Assembly (NCBI GenBank): GCA_932521035.1
Contig: OW051496.1
Span: 5,890,001-5,954,000 of the forward strand
Direction: 5' to 3'
Length of the DNA stretch: 64,000 nucleotides
Source of the DNA: Oscheius dolichura
Lineage: Eukaryota; Nematoda; Chromadorea; Rhabditida; Rhabditidae
This document shows positions 34,392 through 51,257 of this stretch, one piece after another. The notes under the pieces are model-generated. The model did no database searches. It was not told where the DNA came from and saw nothing but the letters and a program-made list of their open reading frames with translations. Each line of letters begins with the position of its first letter. Position 1 is the first letter of the stretch. Made by a program: the position numbers and the translations under genes.

Positions 34392-37300
34392 ATGCGTTTA
34401 TGGATAGTGACGCTGCTTCTGGCGGTCACCTCCAGCGCACAATCCACGTGTTCGACAAATTCTCCAGGTAGGAAAACTCATTTGAAGGGAAGATCACGAG
34501 GTGTTTCAGTGACCGCCACTGGAAACACAACCACTACCAATGAATGTATGTTATTAATCGGCTACCGTATTCAATTCTTATTTCAGTGAAGAATATCACG
34601 GACCCGGCCAGGAGGAAAAGACAGGCCCTTCCCGAAACGACCATCCTATTCGATTGTGAGTGGGGTTTGGTGCGACACAATTAGTGATGATCAGTGAACG
34701 GGGTTTCGGAGACTAACAGGGGAGACTAAAATTATTAACACTTTGGCAGGGGACACGACTGAATTGACGACACCGTCGACGACAACCCTGGCGACGACTA
34801 CTACCAGTACTACCACCACAACAACAACAACCACAACTACAACAACCCCTACAACCACAACCACGACTACTCCGACCACAACCACAACTACAACAACCCC
34901 TACTACCACAACCACGACTACTCCGACCACAACCACAACTCCGACGACTACCACAACTACCACTCCCACCACCACCACCACGACTACGCCCGCGACGACA
35001 ACAACCACCACCCCGACGACGACTGTCAAATTCACGGGAGAGACAACGATCCTCTTCGACTGTAAGTTGGACTTGTTTTGAACACCCCCTAATCAACATC
35101 AACCCTTAATCATTGGTGATGTAACCAACAAAGTAATCTGTTCGATACAGGGGATACCACTGAACTAACCACGCCATCAACAACAACCTTGGAAACTACC
35201 AGTACTAGCCCCAGCACGAGTACTACCACGACTTCGACAACCACAACTACTCCGACTACGACGGTCACAACTACTCCGACTCCGACGACAACGACAACGA
35301 CGACTCCCACTACCACCTCAACTACTACGCTAACCACCACTCCAACAACAACCGTTACTACCACAACAACCCCCGCAATAACCACGACGACCACGGCCCC
35401 TACCACCAAATACACCGGGCCTACGGTAGAGACTACTATCCTCTTCGACTGTAAGTTGGCCCATTGTTTCGATAACCTCTAACCAACCCTGGTGATGTAA
35501 CCAACCAAGTAATAATCTCAACACAGGGGACACCACTGAACTAACTACGCCAACGACAACAACCTTGGCATCTACTAGTACTAGCCCAATCCCGACTAGC
35601 ACAATCACAACTCCTACTACTTCTTCAACTACTACAACCCTAACATCCACTGCTCCCACTACAACAACCCCTACGCCTAAATACACAGGGCCTTCGGTAG
35701 AGACTACGATCCTCTTTGACTGTGAGAGACTTTTTGCGGAGAGGAAGTCTATCCAATTTAATCTAACCCATAACTTAACCCATACCGTAACCAACATCAA
35801 ACAGGCGAAGAAGACGGTGTCAACAACAACAACTACACTAACAGCTTCCGGGGGTCAACACGACACACTACAGAAAAGACGACCATAAGCTTTGATGGTG
35901 GATGACTCACTTACCGTTTTAACCAAACTAACCAATCCAAATACTGAAGAAACAAAAATATTCTACTATTTATCAGGGGATACGACAGAAATTACGACGC
36001 CGGCTACTACGACTCTCGTTACTACTGCTGATGCATCCACGACAGGAGGAACTTCTGCGGGTAGGCAACTGATCGGAAGGGGATGATACAGAGTACACAG
36101 AAACCACTTCTGCCGGCTCGACAACGGGAGGATCATCGTCGGGTGGTACAACATCAAGTGGAAGCAGCTCGACGGGTGGATCCTCCTCCACTGACAGCAG
36201 CTCAACCACGGGAGGATCATCCAGTTCCTCAGTTGGAAGCAGCTCGACGGACGGCTCTTCGACAGAAAGCAGCTCAACTGGCGGATCATCGTCAACTGAC
36301 GGTAGCTCAACAACCGGAGGGTCCAGCTCTTCGGAGGGAAGTTCTACCGATGGTATGTCCTCGTCTTCTGATGGCACCACGTCTGCCGGCTCTTCAACCG
36401 AAGGAGGATCAAGCAGTTCTACAGACTCATCAAGCACTGTGTCTGGATCCACCGGATCCAGCGATGGCTCCTCGACCACAATGGACAGCACAACATCCAG
36501 CGGCTCCTCGACCGATGGCTCCTCGACCGATGGATCTTCGACCGACGGTTCTTCGACTGATGGGTCATCCAGCGTCAGTGGATCGAGCTCTTCTATGGGA
36601 AGCACAGTATCTGGATTCTCTGATATGTCATCATCCTCTTCATCAGAAGGATCTACGTCCAGTGGAAGCAGTAGCAGTACAGGAGGCTCAAGTTCCGACG
36701 GATCCTCAGCAGGAAGCAGTTCAACATATTGTTGCAGTTCTAAGGGATCCTCCTCCTTCGGCACAACATCAATGGGAAGTTCGAGTACCGATGGATCCTC
36801 GTCATCGTCAGGAAGCAGTTCAATATCAAGCTCCAGCTCTGAAGGATCATCTTCTGGAGGGACAACACCTATGGGAAGCTCAAGCACCGATGGATCGTCA
36901 TCCAGCGGCTCGACTGATGGCTCGTCCTCGAGTTCAGGATCAACAGAATCAGGAAGCAGCTCCAGTTCGTCTGAAGGCTCTAGTGGATCAAGTGATGGCT
37001 CCACCACACCATCCGGCTCGAGCAGCTCTTCGGACTCGTCAACTGATGGAAGTTCAACTGAGTCGTCAACAATTTCTGGAAGCAGCAGTACCGATGGCTT
37101 CTCATCATCATCGGGAGGATCAACTGGCTCGAGTGACGGATCATCAACTATGGACAGCTCGTCGACATCAAGCGGCTCATCCAGTTCCAGTGGCTACTCA
37201 GATGGAAGCAGTACCGACGGATGGACAACAACATTGGCCACCGAGGGATCATCTGATGGAAGCTCAACATTCGGTAGCTCTACTGATGGCTTTTCTTCGA

Positions 37301-40123
37301 GTTCGGGAGGATCGTCAGACGGAAGCAGCTCTAGCTTTTCTGACGGGACAACCTCTAGTGGCTTCTCTGATAGCAGCTCCTACTCGGATAGCTCCTCTTT
37401 CGGAAGTACAGTTTCTGGCAGTTCTGATGGGTCCACAGTATCGGGCAGCAGTTCAACAATGGACGGATCTAGCACCTCAGCAAGCGAAAGCTCATCGCCC
37501 TCCGACTACTCCACAATGGGCAGCAGTTCCTCGACGAGCGACAACCAGTCAACTGATTTCGGAGAGACCGTGGCCACCACCACCATCGACGATTACAGCG
37601 CCTCTCCCAGCTCGACTGATAGCTCGGCAGGAACAACGCCCTCCGGCAGCTCGTCTAGCTCAGGAAGCACAGGCAGTTCCGAAGGCAGTTCCTCCTCAGG
37701 TAGCACATCATTTGAAACCACTGGCAGTGGAAGCACATCACCCAACACCTCACCTGGGGGAAGTTCGGATGGAAGCACAAGCACAGACGGGAGCAGCACC
37801 TCTTCCGGTCTCACTGACGGGAGCAGTAGCACTGTTGACTACACGGACGGTAGCAGCTCCACCGGTTACTCGGACGGCAGTAGCTCAACTGAATCCGGAA
37901 GTAGCAGTACAACTGGTTATTCGGATGGCAGTAGTTCTTCCGGCTTCACCGACAGCAGCATCAGTTCTTCAGGCTTTTCGGACAGTAGCAGTTCATCCAC
38001 AGAAGGAGGCAGCAGTTCGATCGGCTACACCGACGATAGCTCGTCGTCCGGATACACCGACGGTAGCTCGTCTTCCGGAGGCAGCAGTTCAGCAAGTTAT
38101 GGAACGACGTTGTCTGGCTCCAGTGAATCGACCACTCTCAGCTCAATGCCCTCAACCGTGCTCTCCTCCGAGAGCAGTTCATCTGCCGGTGGAAGTAGCA
38201 GCACAATGTCCGGAAATTCTGACGGCAGCACGGAGGCCACCACGACGGTGGACGACTTCTCCTCCCAGTCCAGCTCTTCTGGCACTACCCTCTCCGGCTC
38301 ATCCACTTCTCCGTCGGAAGGAAGCTCTTCCGGAGGTACCACACTAGCACAGTCTGCCAGTAGCACATCCACGGGTTCTGCACAAAGCACAACACTTGAC
38401 AGCCTGTCCTCCTCCCAATCGACTACACTTTCTCTGGATACATCCACCGACGGCTCTTCCCAAAGTACGACACTGTCTGGTGAGAGTAGCACAGGAGGGG
38501 AGACTTCGAGTTCTAGCGGATCGGAAAGCAGCACCCAAGAATGGACAACAACCTTGGCCACTGACGAATCAACGTCTTCGTCGGGTGGAAGTTCGACTTT
38601 TGGCAGCTCAACAGGCTCTTCTGAAAGCTCCAGTTCACGTGGATCAATGTCTTCCTCGGCATCAAGTGGATCCTCCTCAGACACTACCCTGTCTGTAGAA
38701 TCGACCACGTTATCCTTGGGAGAAAGCTCGACGACAGGAGGCACAGAAGAGTCCTCGTCCGTTGGAGACACCACCACTCTGAGCATTGATGGCACTTCAA
38801 CAAGCACATCAGAAAGCACAGATGCACAATCCAGCACAAACACAGGTAGCACTTGGCATTGCACACTCTCGGCCACTAGGCACAGGTTTCATTTGGTCTT
38901 TTAGGATCATCCTCAACCGACGGCATGTCCAGCAGCTCCGATGGCCTTTCCTCAACAACACTGGGAGGAGATTCGAGCACTTGGGGCGGCTCTACCGATG
39001 ATACGACTACAGGCACCTTCTCGGAAAGCACAACAGGAGGAGGAAGTAGAGGATCTACTGGTGGTTCTAGTTCTTCTGGGGCCCCCTCCGAGAGCACAAC
39101 AACTGGCTCCTTCTCTGAACCGAGCTCAACATACAACAATGACCTTACATCGACATCGAGCGGAGACACTTCCACAACGGAAGGCTTCTCTCTGGGAGGC
39201 GAAGAGTCAACCACTACATTGTATGGTACAAGTTCGACTGGCGGTGGCTCTTCGGATGGAGGTTACAGCACCGATCTCACGACTACAGTAGACGTGGGAG
39301 AGACATCCACTACCAACGGAATCACTCTTGGAGAAGACGAGACGACCACCATCTACTCTGGGGAAGAATCGAGCACGACCGGCGGACCCGTTACCGGATC
39401 ATGGAGTCCTTGGACCATTCCACCAACAGGCCCAGTCACTGGATCCCCTTGGTCGTCGTGGTCTGGCTGGACTGAACCTTCTTCTGCTCCTACTGGTCCC
39501 GGACAGTGGACTCCATGGAGTATGTCCGCCACGACCCCAAGAGACTTCGACCCAACCGCTCCTACCATTCCGGGAGTTGTGGATCCAACTGCTCCCACTA
39601 CACCTAAAGCCACCGTTACGGTAACAGAAGAAATAGACCGGAAAGAGAAAGGTTTAGATACCACCTTGGACACTACCGAATGGCGACTCGAACACCATCC
39701 CGACAGGACAGCCAGCCACCCAGCCAACTGGAGTCTACCAGCCGACACAACAGACAACTACACCCACGACGACCACCGTCGACCCTGGAGGTATTCATCT
39801 TTCTCTTGCCCATTCATAAGCAATTCAGACTGCGAGACGAAGGGCTACTCCCTTTACCAACAGAATGCCGTCGTGTCTTCAGCCGGTCCTGGTAAATTCG
39901 GTGGCTACTTCACGTACATGTCATCGTGTTCCGGACTGTGTAAGCGGGAGTACGGTCTCCGAGACTGTATCGGCTTCGCGTACGAGCCGGATAATAGAGG
40001 TATGCCTTTAGGGGAGGGAGGATGAGGGAGATATGTTTAGGAAAGTGCACAATCTATCAGTACAACTTGGGGACGGTGCAGACGGACCCAGAGAGCTCGG
40101 CTGTGATATACCAGGCTTGTTAG
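34392..40123 (+). CDS. secreted mucin-like Ser/Thr/Gly-rich protein with C-terminal PAN/apple-like domain
   Basis: Twelve exons sum to 4929 nt, exactly 1643 codons. Signal peptide MRLWIVTLLLAVTSSAQ; a dibasic/furin-like site ARRKRQ follows. Next come four exons built on one unit: each starts WDTTE(L/I)TTP, runs through Thr-rich sequence and (in three) ends VETTILFD-like. Exon 8 (36092-38845, 918 codons) is almost pure Ser/Thr/Gly/Asp with SSTDGSS, SGSS, TTLS units, an ideal O-glycosylation array. It continues to Pro/Trp segments (GSWSPWTIPPTGPVTGSPWS) and Thr/Gln/Pro. The last two exons give a Cys-containing domain (DCETKGYSLY, SSCSGLCKREYGLRDCIGFA, GKCTIYQYNLGTVQTD, YQAC) resembling PAN/apple domains, which bind proteins or sugars. 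Probable role: extracellular coat, cuticle or gut glycocalyx. Stop TAG 40121-40123. Confidence 0.85.
34750..36060 (+). repeat. tandemly duplicated exons (34750-35061, 35151-35450, 35527-35721, 35977-36060)
   Basis: Four successive mucin exons begin GG GA(T/C) AC(C/G) AC(T/A) GA and all are phase 1 at both ends. The introns after the first two are alike as well: GTAAGTTGG at the start and GGTGATGTAACCAAC(A/C)AAGTAAT before the acceptor. The duplication unit therefore includes the intron and is recent. Exon interiors differ mostly by Thr-repeat expansion. Confidence 0.85.
36092..38845 (+). repeat. 2.75-kb low-complexity Ser/Gly/Thr-coding array in a single exon
   Basis: Degenerate repeats of AGCTCGAC(T/A)GATGG-like units code SSTDG/SGSSS in the used frame. 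Both other plus frames and one minus frame stay open for long stretches because the repeat lacks stop codons in several frames. Codon choice varies (AGC, TCG, TCA, TCC), so the array is old enough to have diverged at silent sites while keeping composition. Confidence 0.85.
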
Positions 40124-40217
40124 GTGAGGATAGCCGAGAGATGTTGAATAGACAAGAGAGATTTCAGGAAAGCAGGAGGAAGAGAAGACAAAACTACGTG
40201 TATTGCGGTACTTCTTC

Positions 40218-40223
40218 AATAAA
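40218..40223 (+). terminator. poly(A) signal AATAAA of the mucin gene
   Basis: AATAAA 95 nt after the mucin stop and before the start of the next gene supports ending the mucin at 40123 and treating the following exons as a separate gene. Confidence 0.55.
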
Positions 40224-40365
40224 TTATGTTGCTCTAGTCACCGAATTAAATTCTTATTTTTATCTAGTAAACGAGTCTCTCTCACGCGTCGTTTCTTCGG
40301 CTTTGCATAACCTTCCGGTTCCCAATGCAAATTCCCAATTTTTACACCCACTGCACCGACCTTTG

Positions 40366-40699
40366 ATGATATTGCTCTTTTTATCCGTCTGTCCTTTCCT
40401 CTCTCCGGTTCAAGGGGGGATATACGACTGTAAGTTCGGCGGATCCCTCTCGACCATCCCGTTCAGCCTACGTACCTGATTATTATGGGCAGTATGGCGG
40501 GTATGGAGGATATAATCCACTGGGGAGTGGTCTGCTCAATCCTCTCTTTTCGTCCTCGTTCGGGTGGCTACAATACGGGACTGCCACTCCCTGGAGCAGC
40601 GGAGGACTGTTCGGATTGACGAGGGCCACCGGGCATTCGGACAGATACGGCGGGAACCTTGGCTACAACTACGGATGTATCCCGTTCTGTGGATTCTGA
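40366..40699 (+). CDS. small secreted Gly/Tyr-rich protein (98 residues)
   Basis: Two exons (40366-40429 and 40467-40699; 64+233 nt) give exactly 98 codons plus stop. The N-terminus MILLFLSVCPFLSPVQG is a good signal peptide. The mature part starts GIYDSYVPDYYGQYGGYGGY, continues with Ser/Leu/Phe/Trp-rich sequence and ends NYGCIPFCGF, with one Cys pair. YGGYGGY resembles nematode Gly/Tyr-rich NLP/CNC-type epidermal peptides, but the rest does not, so antimicrobial, cuticular or eggshell roles are only guesses. AATAAA at 40750-40755 ends the transcript. It lies 243 bp downstream of the mucin gene on the same strand. Confidence 0.65.
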
Positions 40700-40749
40700 A
40701 AAGCTTCGGAGCCTCGGCCTTTCGTCGTTTTGTCTTTCTTTCTGTCTCC

Positions 40750-40755
40750 AATAAA
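40750..40755 (+). terminator. poly(A) signal AATAAA
   Basis: Located 50 nt after the stop of the Gly/Tyr-rich protein gene. Confidence 0.55.
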
Positions 40756-41061
40756 CATTTATCATGATATGGTATGCACTTTTGTCACAGAGATAGAAAG
40801 ATCTGTTCCTTTCAAAGAAACTTCTGTTGCTTTATTTTGGCCAGCATGGTTTCAGCACCTCTGTTCCCCATTTGCATAGAAATGGATTACGTATACTTTT
40901 TCACAGCAGAAGCGCTGCCAGTCGGCCCCACAAGCGAGGGGCGCCGCGTCCCGCAACGCTTGCAGTCTTTCATTCAATATTTGTGCTCCAAAGTTCAACA
41001 AATCAGCCCATCTTTGAATTTTTTAAATTCTCTTTGAATTTTATTTTACCCACCCCGGATA

Positions 41062-41071
41062 TTTGTTGCAG
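41062..41071 (+). promoter_or_regulatory. probable trans-splice acceptor of PIKfyve
   Basis: TATTTGTTGCAG precedes the start codon at 41089 by 17 nt with no upstream coding exon in sight. Confidence 0.4.
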
Positions 41072-41088
41072 TGCCCTGATGCTGGATA

Positions 41089-44000
41089 ATGGCCTCATCA
41101 CAGGATAATGGACCATCCGGAGTCGATACAAACGGGCTGATATTCTTTGATCGGCTGGAGGACGAGAAAATTGATGAGGCCGAGCCGGCTACAGGTATGG
41201 GCGACGCTTAAAAACATAGAAATGATTGTAGGAAGCGGTGTCTTCTCGTCAATAATCAGTCGATTTCGAAAGAATGACGACAGTAATCCGCCGTCGACAT
41301 CCGGCAGCTCGAGGAATCTAGAGAATATCAGTGTGGACACGGCTACGGCAGAGGCAGCGACCGATATTCCCCGGGAGAACGGAACAGTTGAACTGGTAAA
41401 AAAAGACAAGTTTTATATAAAACAACCTCTTTTAGCCAGGGAAGGCTCACCTTATCCGGAAAACTTCTCAGAATTCGCCGAGTACAACTAGTATCGGGAG
41501 TCAGGAGGATAATTCGAGACGGTCGCGGATCTCAAGTATCTTCCGGGGAGGGTCGAAAGAAGGCCTCGTCGACTATAATAGAAGCAATTTTAGTAAGCTC
41601 TTCTCCATTATAAAAAAATATACTTTTCTCATTAAGAACAATACTGGATGCCCGACTCCACGGGAAAGGAGTGCTACCAATGCGAGGAGAGATTCACCGC
41701 CTTCCGGTAGGTCGTCTGCCCTCCACCTCTCTAAATATTATTTTTAGACGTCGTCATCATTGTAGGTTGTAAATTAGAAATATGTCAGGTAATTCCCCAA
41801 TTGATAGGTTGTGTGGCCAGATATTCTGTGCGAAGTGTTGCAACATCCACATGCCGGGAGCCACCCTGGGCTACGCGGGAGATCTACGGCTGTGCCACTA
41901 CTGTGCCAAAATGATGGACCAGTGCTTACCTCCGGAATCAAGCAGGAAAAAATCGACAGAGGACTTTCCGACGGGTGAGTTGAAAAGGGAACAGTCCTCC
42001 CCGGGGGGTCAGGTACTGGTTGGACGCTATTGATTTCAGCCAATGGCGGAACACCACTCGAGGAGACGTCGACCGAACAGAACGGAGACGGACGACAGAA
42101 CGATGCCATGATATCAACAGTCTCGGCCGGTTGGTTGGTCTCTTTCCTTTTATGAATCAGGCCCAGGAAATTTGATGTGGGCGAGGAATGGAGAGAATGG
42201 GCCATCTCCACGGACGGAGAGGAAGGATTCCCTCACTCTGCCGCCTCCCACCTACAAGCCGCCGACTATGCTCTGTGTGCAAGAATTGTACAATCAACAT
42301 GAGAATAATTATGGGAAGCCGAGAGCTGTAAGTCAATGGAATTGATGTGACTATGAGTATCTTCAGCCGAGTATGACGAGTACCCTTTGTGATGAGGAAG
42401 AGTCCGGGCCGGACTGGTTCCGGAACATGGCATCCAGCCACAGTTCCTTCGTCAGCCGAGACTCGTCCTTCATTAATCGGGAAGACTCGGTATGTTCTTC
42501 GTCTCCTCTAGTTCCATTTCGTATAGAAGACACAAGTCCGGCTTTCAACGGACGACTTCGAGCCGCAGCCAATTTCTCTCGACGACTCGCTAAACTTGGA
42601 GGAGGTGGATGGAATGGATATAAGAGCCCCTGCCAGGAAGACTCCTTCTCCAGAAGAGCTTCCATCAATTTCGGAAGACGACGTAAATCAACTATTCGAT
42701 AGGAAAACGGAGAGGATGGTGGATTACCTATTTCGGAGGGAGAGGATACACGACGAGCGGTGGAAGAACATCATCCTCTCGTTGGCCAAGAAGATAGCCA
42801 CGACGGTGACGGTGGACGTCGAGGGAAACAAGGACCTGATGAATGTTCTGGCTTATGTTCACATCAAGAAGGTCTTCTCCGACACGGATATCCCCCGGGC
42901 CGAGGTGAGGCATTTCCCCGGATTCCTTTACTGTTTCCATCAGACAATCTGGGGAGTCGTCTGTACAAAGACGGTGCTCCATTCTTCGATGAGCCACGAA
43001 CAACAAAACGCATCCGTGATGATCATAGGCGGCTCGATTGAATACGAGAGGATCCAGGGGAAACTGTCCTCAATCGACCCTATCCTCTCACAAGAAGCAG
43101 AGTTCCTCTCCAAACAGGTTGTTTCCTAATAAAGAAAAGAAGGCAACGAATAGTTTAGGTGGACAGGATAATGACGCGAAGGCCGTCTCTCCTCCTGGTT
43201 GAGGGATGCGTGTCCCGGATAGCCGCTAATCTTCTTCGAAAGGCCGGAGTGGCTGTCGTGGTACAGGTGAAGGAAAATGTTCTGCGGAGGATAGCCCGAT
43301 CCACCGGGGCGGATATCATGCCGTCTTCTGATGCCCAGCTACTTCAAAAGGACGTCGGGTTCTGTCCCTCATTCAGCCAACACGTGGAAACATTGAAAAA
43401 CGGAAGGGAGAAGATCTTCCTGGTGGGTATTTCTCCCCAATTCATAGACAATAACCCGTTGAAGGTGTTCGATGAATGTCCTCCGGAAAGGGGCTGTAGT
43501 GTCATTTTGAGAGGAAGCGACGAACGGGAACTGCACGCGGTGAAGAGGGTGCTGCAGCTGATGATAACCATGGTCTACTCGGCCAACTGCGAGAAGGCCT
43601 TCCTCAACCTGTTCAAGTAGGTCACCTCTGCCAGTCACCCTCCCCTTTCAGTCTTCGACTGGCCTATCAAATATCGAACTGCGAAATCTGTGAGATCAGA
43701 CGGACGGCCATCGAACACAACGAGGAGAAGGTAGACACCCTGCCCTCTGCCAGTAAAAATTCATTTAGTCGGAATTCGAAGAGGAACTGGGGAAGAATGT
43801 ACTGGGAATCTCGCCGTTTGTTGAATTCGAGCCGCCTTTCCTGGAGACTCCGAAGGGAAGGAAATGCACCCTCGTCGGCTACTTCAAACATCCGCTTTAT
43901 CGATTTGGCACGGATGAAGAATTCGAGACAATCGAAGCGATGGAAAGGGAGGAGATCAATGAGAAGGCAAATGCCAGTGCCCTGGTATCTATTTTCCATT

Positions 44001-47000
44001 CTTCTCGTATCCTTATTATAGCGACCTCCTCCTCTCAAACCGTACCACCAATTCGCTACTGGTAAAGATACAGATGAGGAGAAAGTGTCGTCTTTCCGAG
44101 CTGTGGGCGATCTTCTTTTCCGAAAAAGGATAGCCAAGATACAGAAGCCGGTGACTGTAGTTAGAAAGCAACGGGTAAGTTGTCCTCTCATTTCCGGATA
44201 CGTTTCTTTCTTTAGAAGTTGGACCGTACCCGTCGAAACGACGTCCTCTGTCCATTTATCCACCAGCGGATCGCTGTCCTCTTCGGCTCCTTCTCGCCCA
44301 AGTCCCCCAATTCTCCTTATTTCTGTGTCCGTCCGTGGGTGTTGAGTATGGACTTCTACGAGGATCACGATATGTGTCTCGGAGAATTCTTGACCAAGTG
44401 AGTAGTTCCTCCATTTTCCAACAAGTGGCCAGATACTGCTTCAACCGGTCCTACGCCTGTCCCTCGACCAACTGCGAAGTGCCCATGCTTGACCATTCGA
44501 GGAAGCTGGTAGGCAGCTCTGAAATACACTTTCTATCAGATCCTTTTAGGTTTTCGGAAGAGTTTGTGTCGAAGTGATTACCCAGATAGTCGTCCAGAAT
44601 GCCCAGGGAGACGAGCAAGGCCCGGGGCTGTCCTCCTACATAGCCAACGGGAACATCATTACCTGGCACTACTGTCCGACGTCTGTCTCCCTTCTCCCGT
44701 CCCCAACCCTCCTTTCAGATGCAAATGTTCCTCTCCTGTGGTGCCCTTCACTCCCCTGGTTTGGAACCTTTCCTTCGGCAAATACCTCGACTACGTGGCC
44801 AATGCCGCCTTCACCAAGGTATCCGCGGGTCTCCGTGCTAATCCCAGTCTTTCTCAGGGCTGTGTCTCGTCTCCCTCTCACCACCACCAGTGTTCGCACT
44901 GTTTCTTCCACCAGCAGACTCACTTCTTCGCACAGAATAACTTCGTCACCACCGTCAAAGTTACTCCTGTAGGTTGTCTCTTTTCGTCCTGACTCGTCTG
45001 GCAGATCCGTCCCTTCGATGTCGTCTTCTCCCCGGTTGTCTGCAATATTCAGCCACATCTCTACAACAAAAAGGATCTCCTGGACACCCACATCAGGTAC
45101 TCTACTGTTCCGTCTCTTACTCAAAGTGATTCTAGGTTGACAGCTCTAGCCGACGATACGATTGGAATAACTGAGGAGCGTCTGCGGGCCTTCATACAAC
45201 ACGAGCAGTTCAACCAGTGTGCCGGGACATTCCACACCGTTTTGAGGCAGCTCGTCGACAAGACGAAGGCCCTCGTCGAGTAAGGCCTTATTCTGGCTCT
45301 AATGCAGATTTTCTAGTGAGAAACGCCAATACTCGGAGCAGTTGAGGAAGACAGACAAGCAGAAAATCCCCTCGAACGACATCTTTGCCATAAAGGTAAG
45401 GCCTTGACTTCTCCGAAGGCTATTGCCTATTCATAGGCCAACGAGACGACGATGTATATCCGAGAGGCCATTTATAACCTAATAACCACCTGGAACGACC
45501 AGTCCGGAGTGCTGGGGGCGACGATCCGGGCATTGAGGAAAGCCGACGAGGGCACGCAGGAGGTGAGATCTGTCCTCCTGTCAGACATTCCATTTTAAAG
45601 GGACCGGAGATATCTTTGGAGAAGATAGACGACCCATTTCCGTCGTATCTCCACCTAGGACTGAAGTTGCATCCCCGTGTCGGGGTTATTGTACGGGACA
45701 TCCAGGATATCCGAGGGAACTACAAGCCGGATATCGGCAGTATCATAGGCTACGCCTTATCGGCCATCGACTACGAGGTGGGTCATTTCGGGGAGAGGCG
45801 GACAGAGGATTCAGGAAGGGAGGAGGAAGGCCCGTTTCGGGGGAGAAGTCCCGCTGAATTTGAACTCGGACTCGATCCCGACGGATGAGACGGCCCTATC
45901 GGCCGAGCACCTCGAACTGGAATTCCACGACCAGAGTGCCCATTACTACGTCAAGGTGTGTCCCTGCTTCCTCCCGAAAACAGCGACGCTCCCAGGCCTA
46001 TTTCGCCGAGCGTTTCCGTCTCCTGCGTAAGCTGCTCTTCGCCGAGGGGGAGGAAGCCTTCGTCCGGTCGCTGTCCCAGAGTGTTCTCTGGACTCCCCAG
46101 GTTTGGCTCTTTTCATATTTTTATTGGAGGAGATTCAAGGGAGGAAAGTCTGGCTCGTTCTTCTACAAGACCCAGGACGACCGGTTCATCATGAAGCAAA
46201 TGGGCAGCTTCGAGATCAAGTCGTTCCTCTCATTCGCCCCGAACTACTTCGAGTACATAAAGACGGCCGTGACCGAGAACAAACTGACCACTTTGTGCAA
46301 GGTAAGTTGTCTATTTGAGAGACGAGTCTATTCCCCAGGTGTACGGTGTCTTTCGGGTGGGAGTCAAGAGCAAGACGACCCAGCTGAAGGTGGACATCCT
46401 CGTCATGGAGTACCTCTTCTACAAACACTCGGTCAACCAGGTCTGGGACCTGAAGGGGTCGTTGAGGAACAGGTGAGGACATGGACAGACAGAATACGGA
46501 AAGAGACAGGCTGGCATCGGTGGGAAACAACCCGGAGGACGTGTTACTGGACGAGAACCTGGTCAAGGACCTCTGGAACAACCAACTCTACGTCTTCCCC
46601 CATGCCAAGGCGGCCCTCAACCAAGCCATCTCCAACGACAGCCACTTCCTCTCGTCCCAGGTATTTCTATCCCCATTAAAATATAAAATATAAATTCAGA
46701 AGATAATGGACTACTCTCTATTGTGTGGGGTCGACGAGAACAGCGGCCAACTCCTGCTGGGGATTGTCGACTACATGAGGACCTACACGTTTGACAAGGT
46801 ACGACAGATCACTATAGTCACAATGTCCTTTCCAGAAAATGGAGTCCTGGGTGAAGATTATGGTAGTTCCGGGGGCTCATCTCCCAACCATCCTCAGCCC
46901 CGAGATGTACTGTACTAGGCAAGCCTCAAAAATTGCGCGGGAAACTGACATTTTCAGATTTTCTGAAGCAATCGACACATACTTTCCCGTTGTTCCGGAC

Positions 47001-47030
47001 CAGTGGGTATCTTCTTCAATTTCCTATTGA
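41089..47030 (+). CDS. ppk-3: 1-phosphatidylinositol 3-phosphate 5-kinase (PIKfyve/Fab1)
   Basis: Makes PI(3,5)P2 on endosomes and lysosomes and controls their size. Domain order: Ser-rich leader (MASSQDNGPSGVDTNGLIFF); FYVE zinc finger with YWMPDSTGKECYQCEERFTA, the RRRHHCR-type basic motif and CGQIFCAKCCN, which binds PI3P; a chaperonin-like (CCT/TCP1) domain with RRPSLLLVEGCVSRIAANLL, QLLQKDVGFCPSFSQHV and GCSVILRGSDERELHAVKRV; a Cys-rich middle region (CYACPSTNCEVPM-like; FRCKCSSPV-like spots); and the C-terminal lipid kinase domain with DDRFIMKQMGSFEIKSFLSF, VKSKTTQLKVDILVMEYLFY, QVWDLKGSLRNR, KIMDYSLLCGVD and LLLGIVDYMRTYTFDK. Some 25 short introns. It ends DQWVSSSISY. A DEP domain was not seen. 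Confidence 0.93.
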
Positions 47031-47238
47031 TTTTTATTACATTCCATTGTCATATATTTATTTACTTGTATAATTTTTGCAATAGGTCGCCATATTTATT
47101 ATTGTGATAACTAATTGTGATGCGCTTCGTTTACGGATACTACTGTTGCCTTATAAAGAGTTGTAAAGGTATCTATCGTATTAATTTGTCTCTGGGTTTT
47201 CACCAGTTTTATCAGTTGTTCTTTCATTGATGTTTATA

Positions 47239-47247
47239 ACTTTGCAG
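47239..47247 (+). promoter_or_regulatory. probable trans-splice acceptor of U2SURP
   Basis: ACTTTGCAG lies 8 nt before the start codon at 47256; no coding exon precedes it. Confidence 0.45.
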
Positions 47248-47255
47248 GTTAACAA

Positions 47256-51257
<4,002 letters not shown>

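Noticed and set aside
34037-34471. 144-codon Phe/Leu/Pro-rich frame before the mucin gene
   Set aside because: Runs out of frame into the mucin signal-peptide exon and lacks protein-like features.
35973-37007. 344-codon minus-strand frame rich in Glu/Asp/Pro/Leu
   Set aside because: Antisense shadow of the same array; no splice partners or start context.
36083-38347. 754-codon open frame rich in Gln/Pro/Arg/Ala over the mucin array
   Set aside because: It is the shifted frame of the Ser/Gly/Thr array; the frame that joins to the signal peptide and PAN exons with exact phase is the Ser-rich one.
40121-40467. Joining the mucin to the Gly/Tyr-rich exons as one protein
   Set aside because: The mucin frame reaches TAG at 40121 after a complete Cys domain, AATAAA follows at 40218, and the downstream gene has its own ATG and signal peptide.
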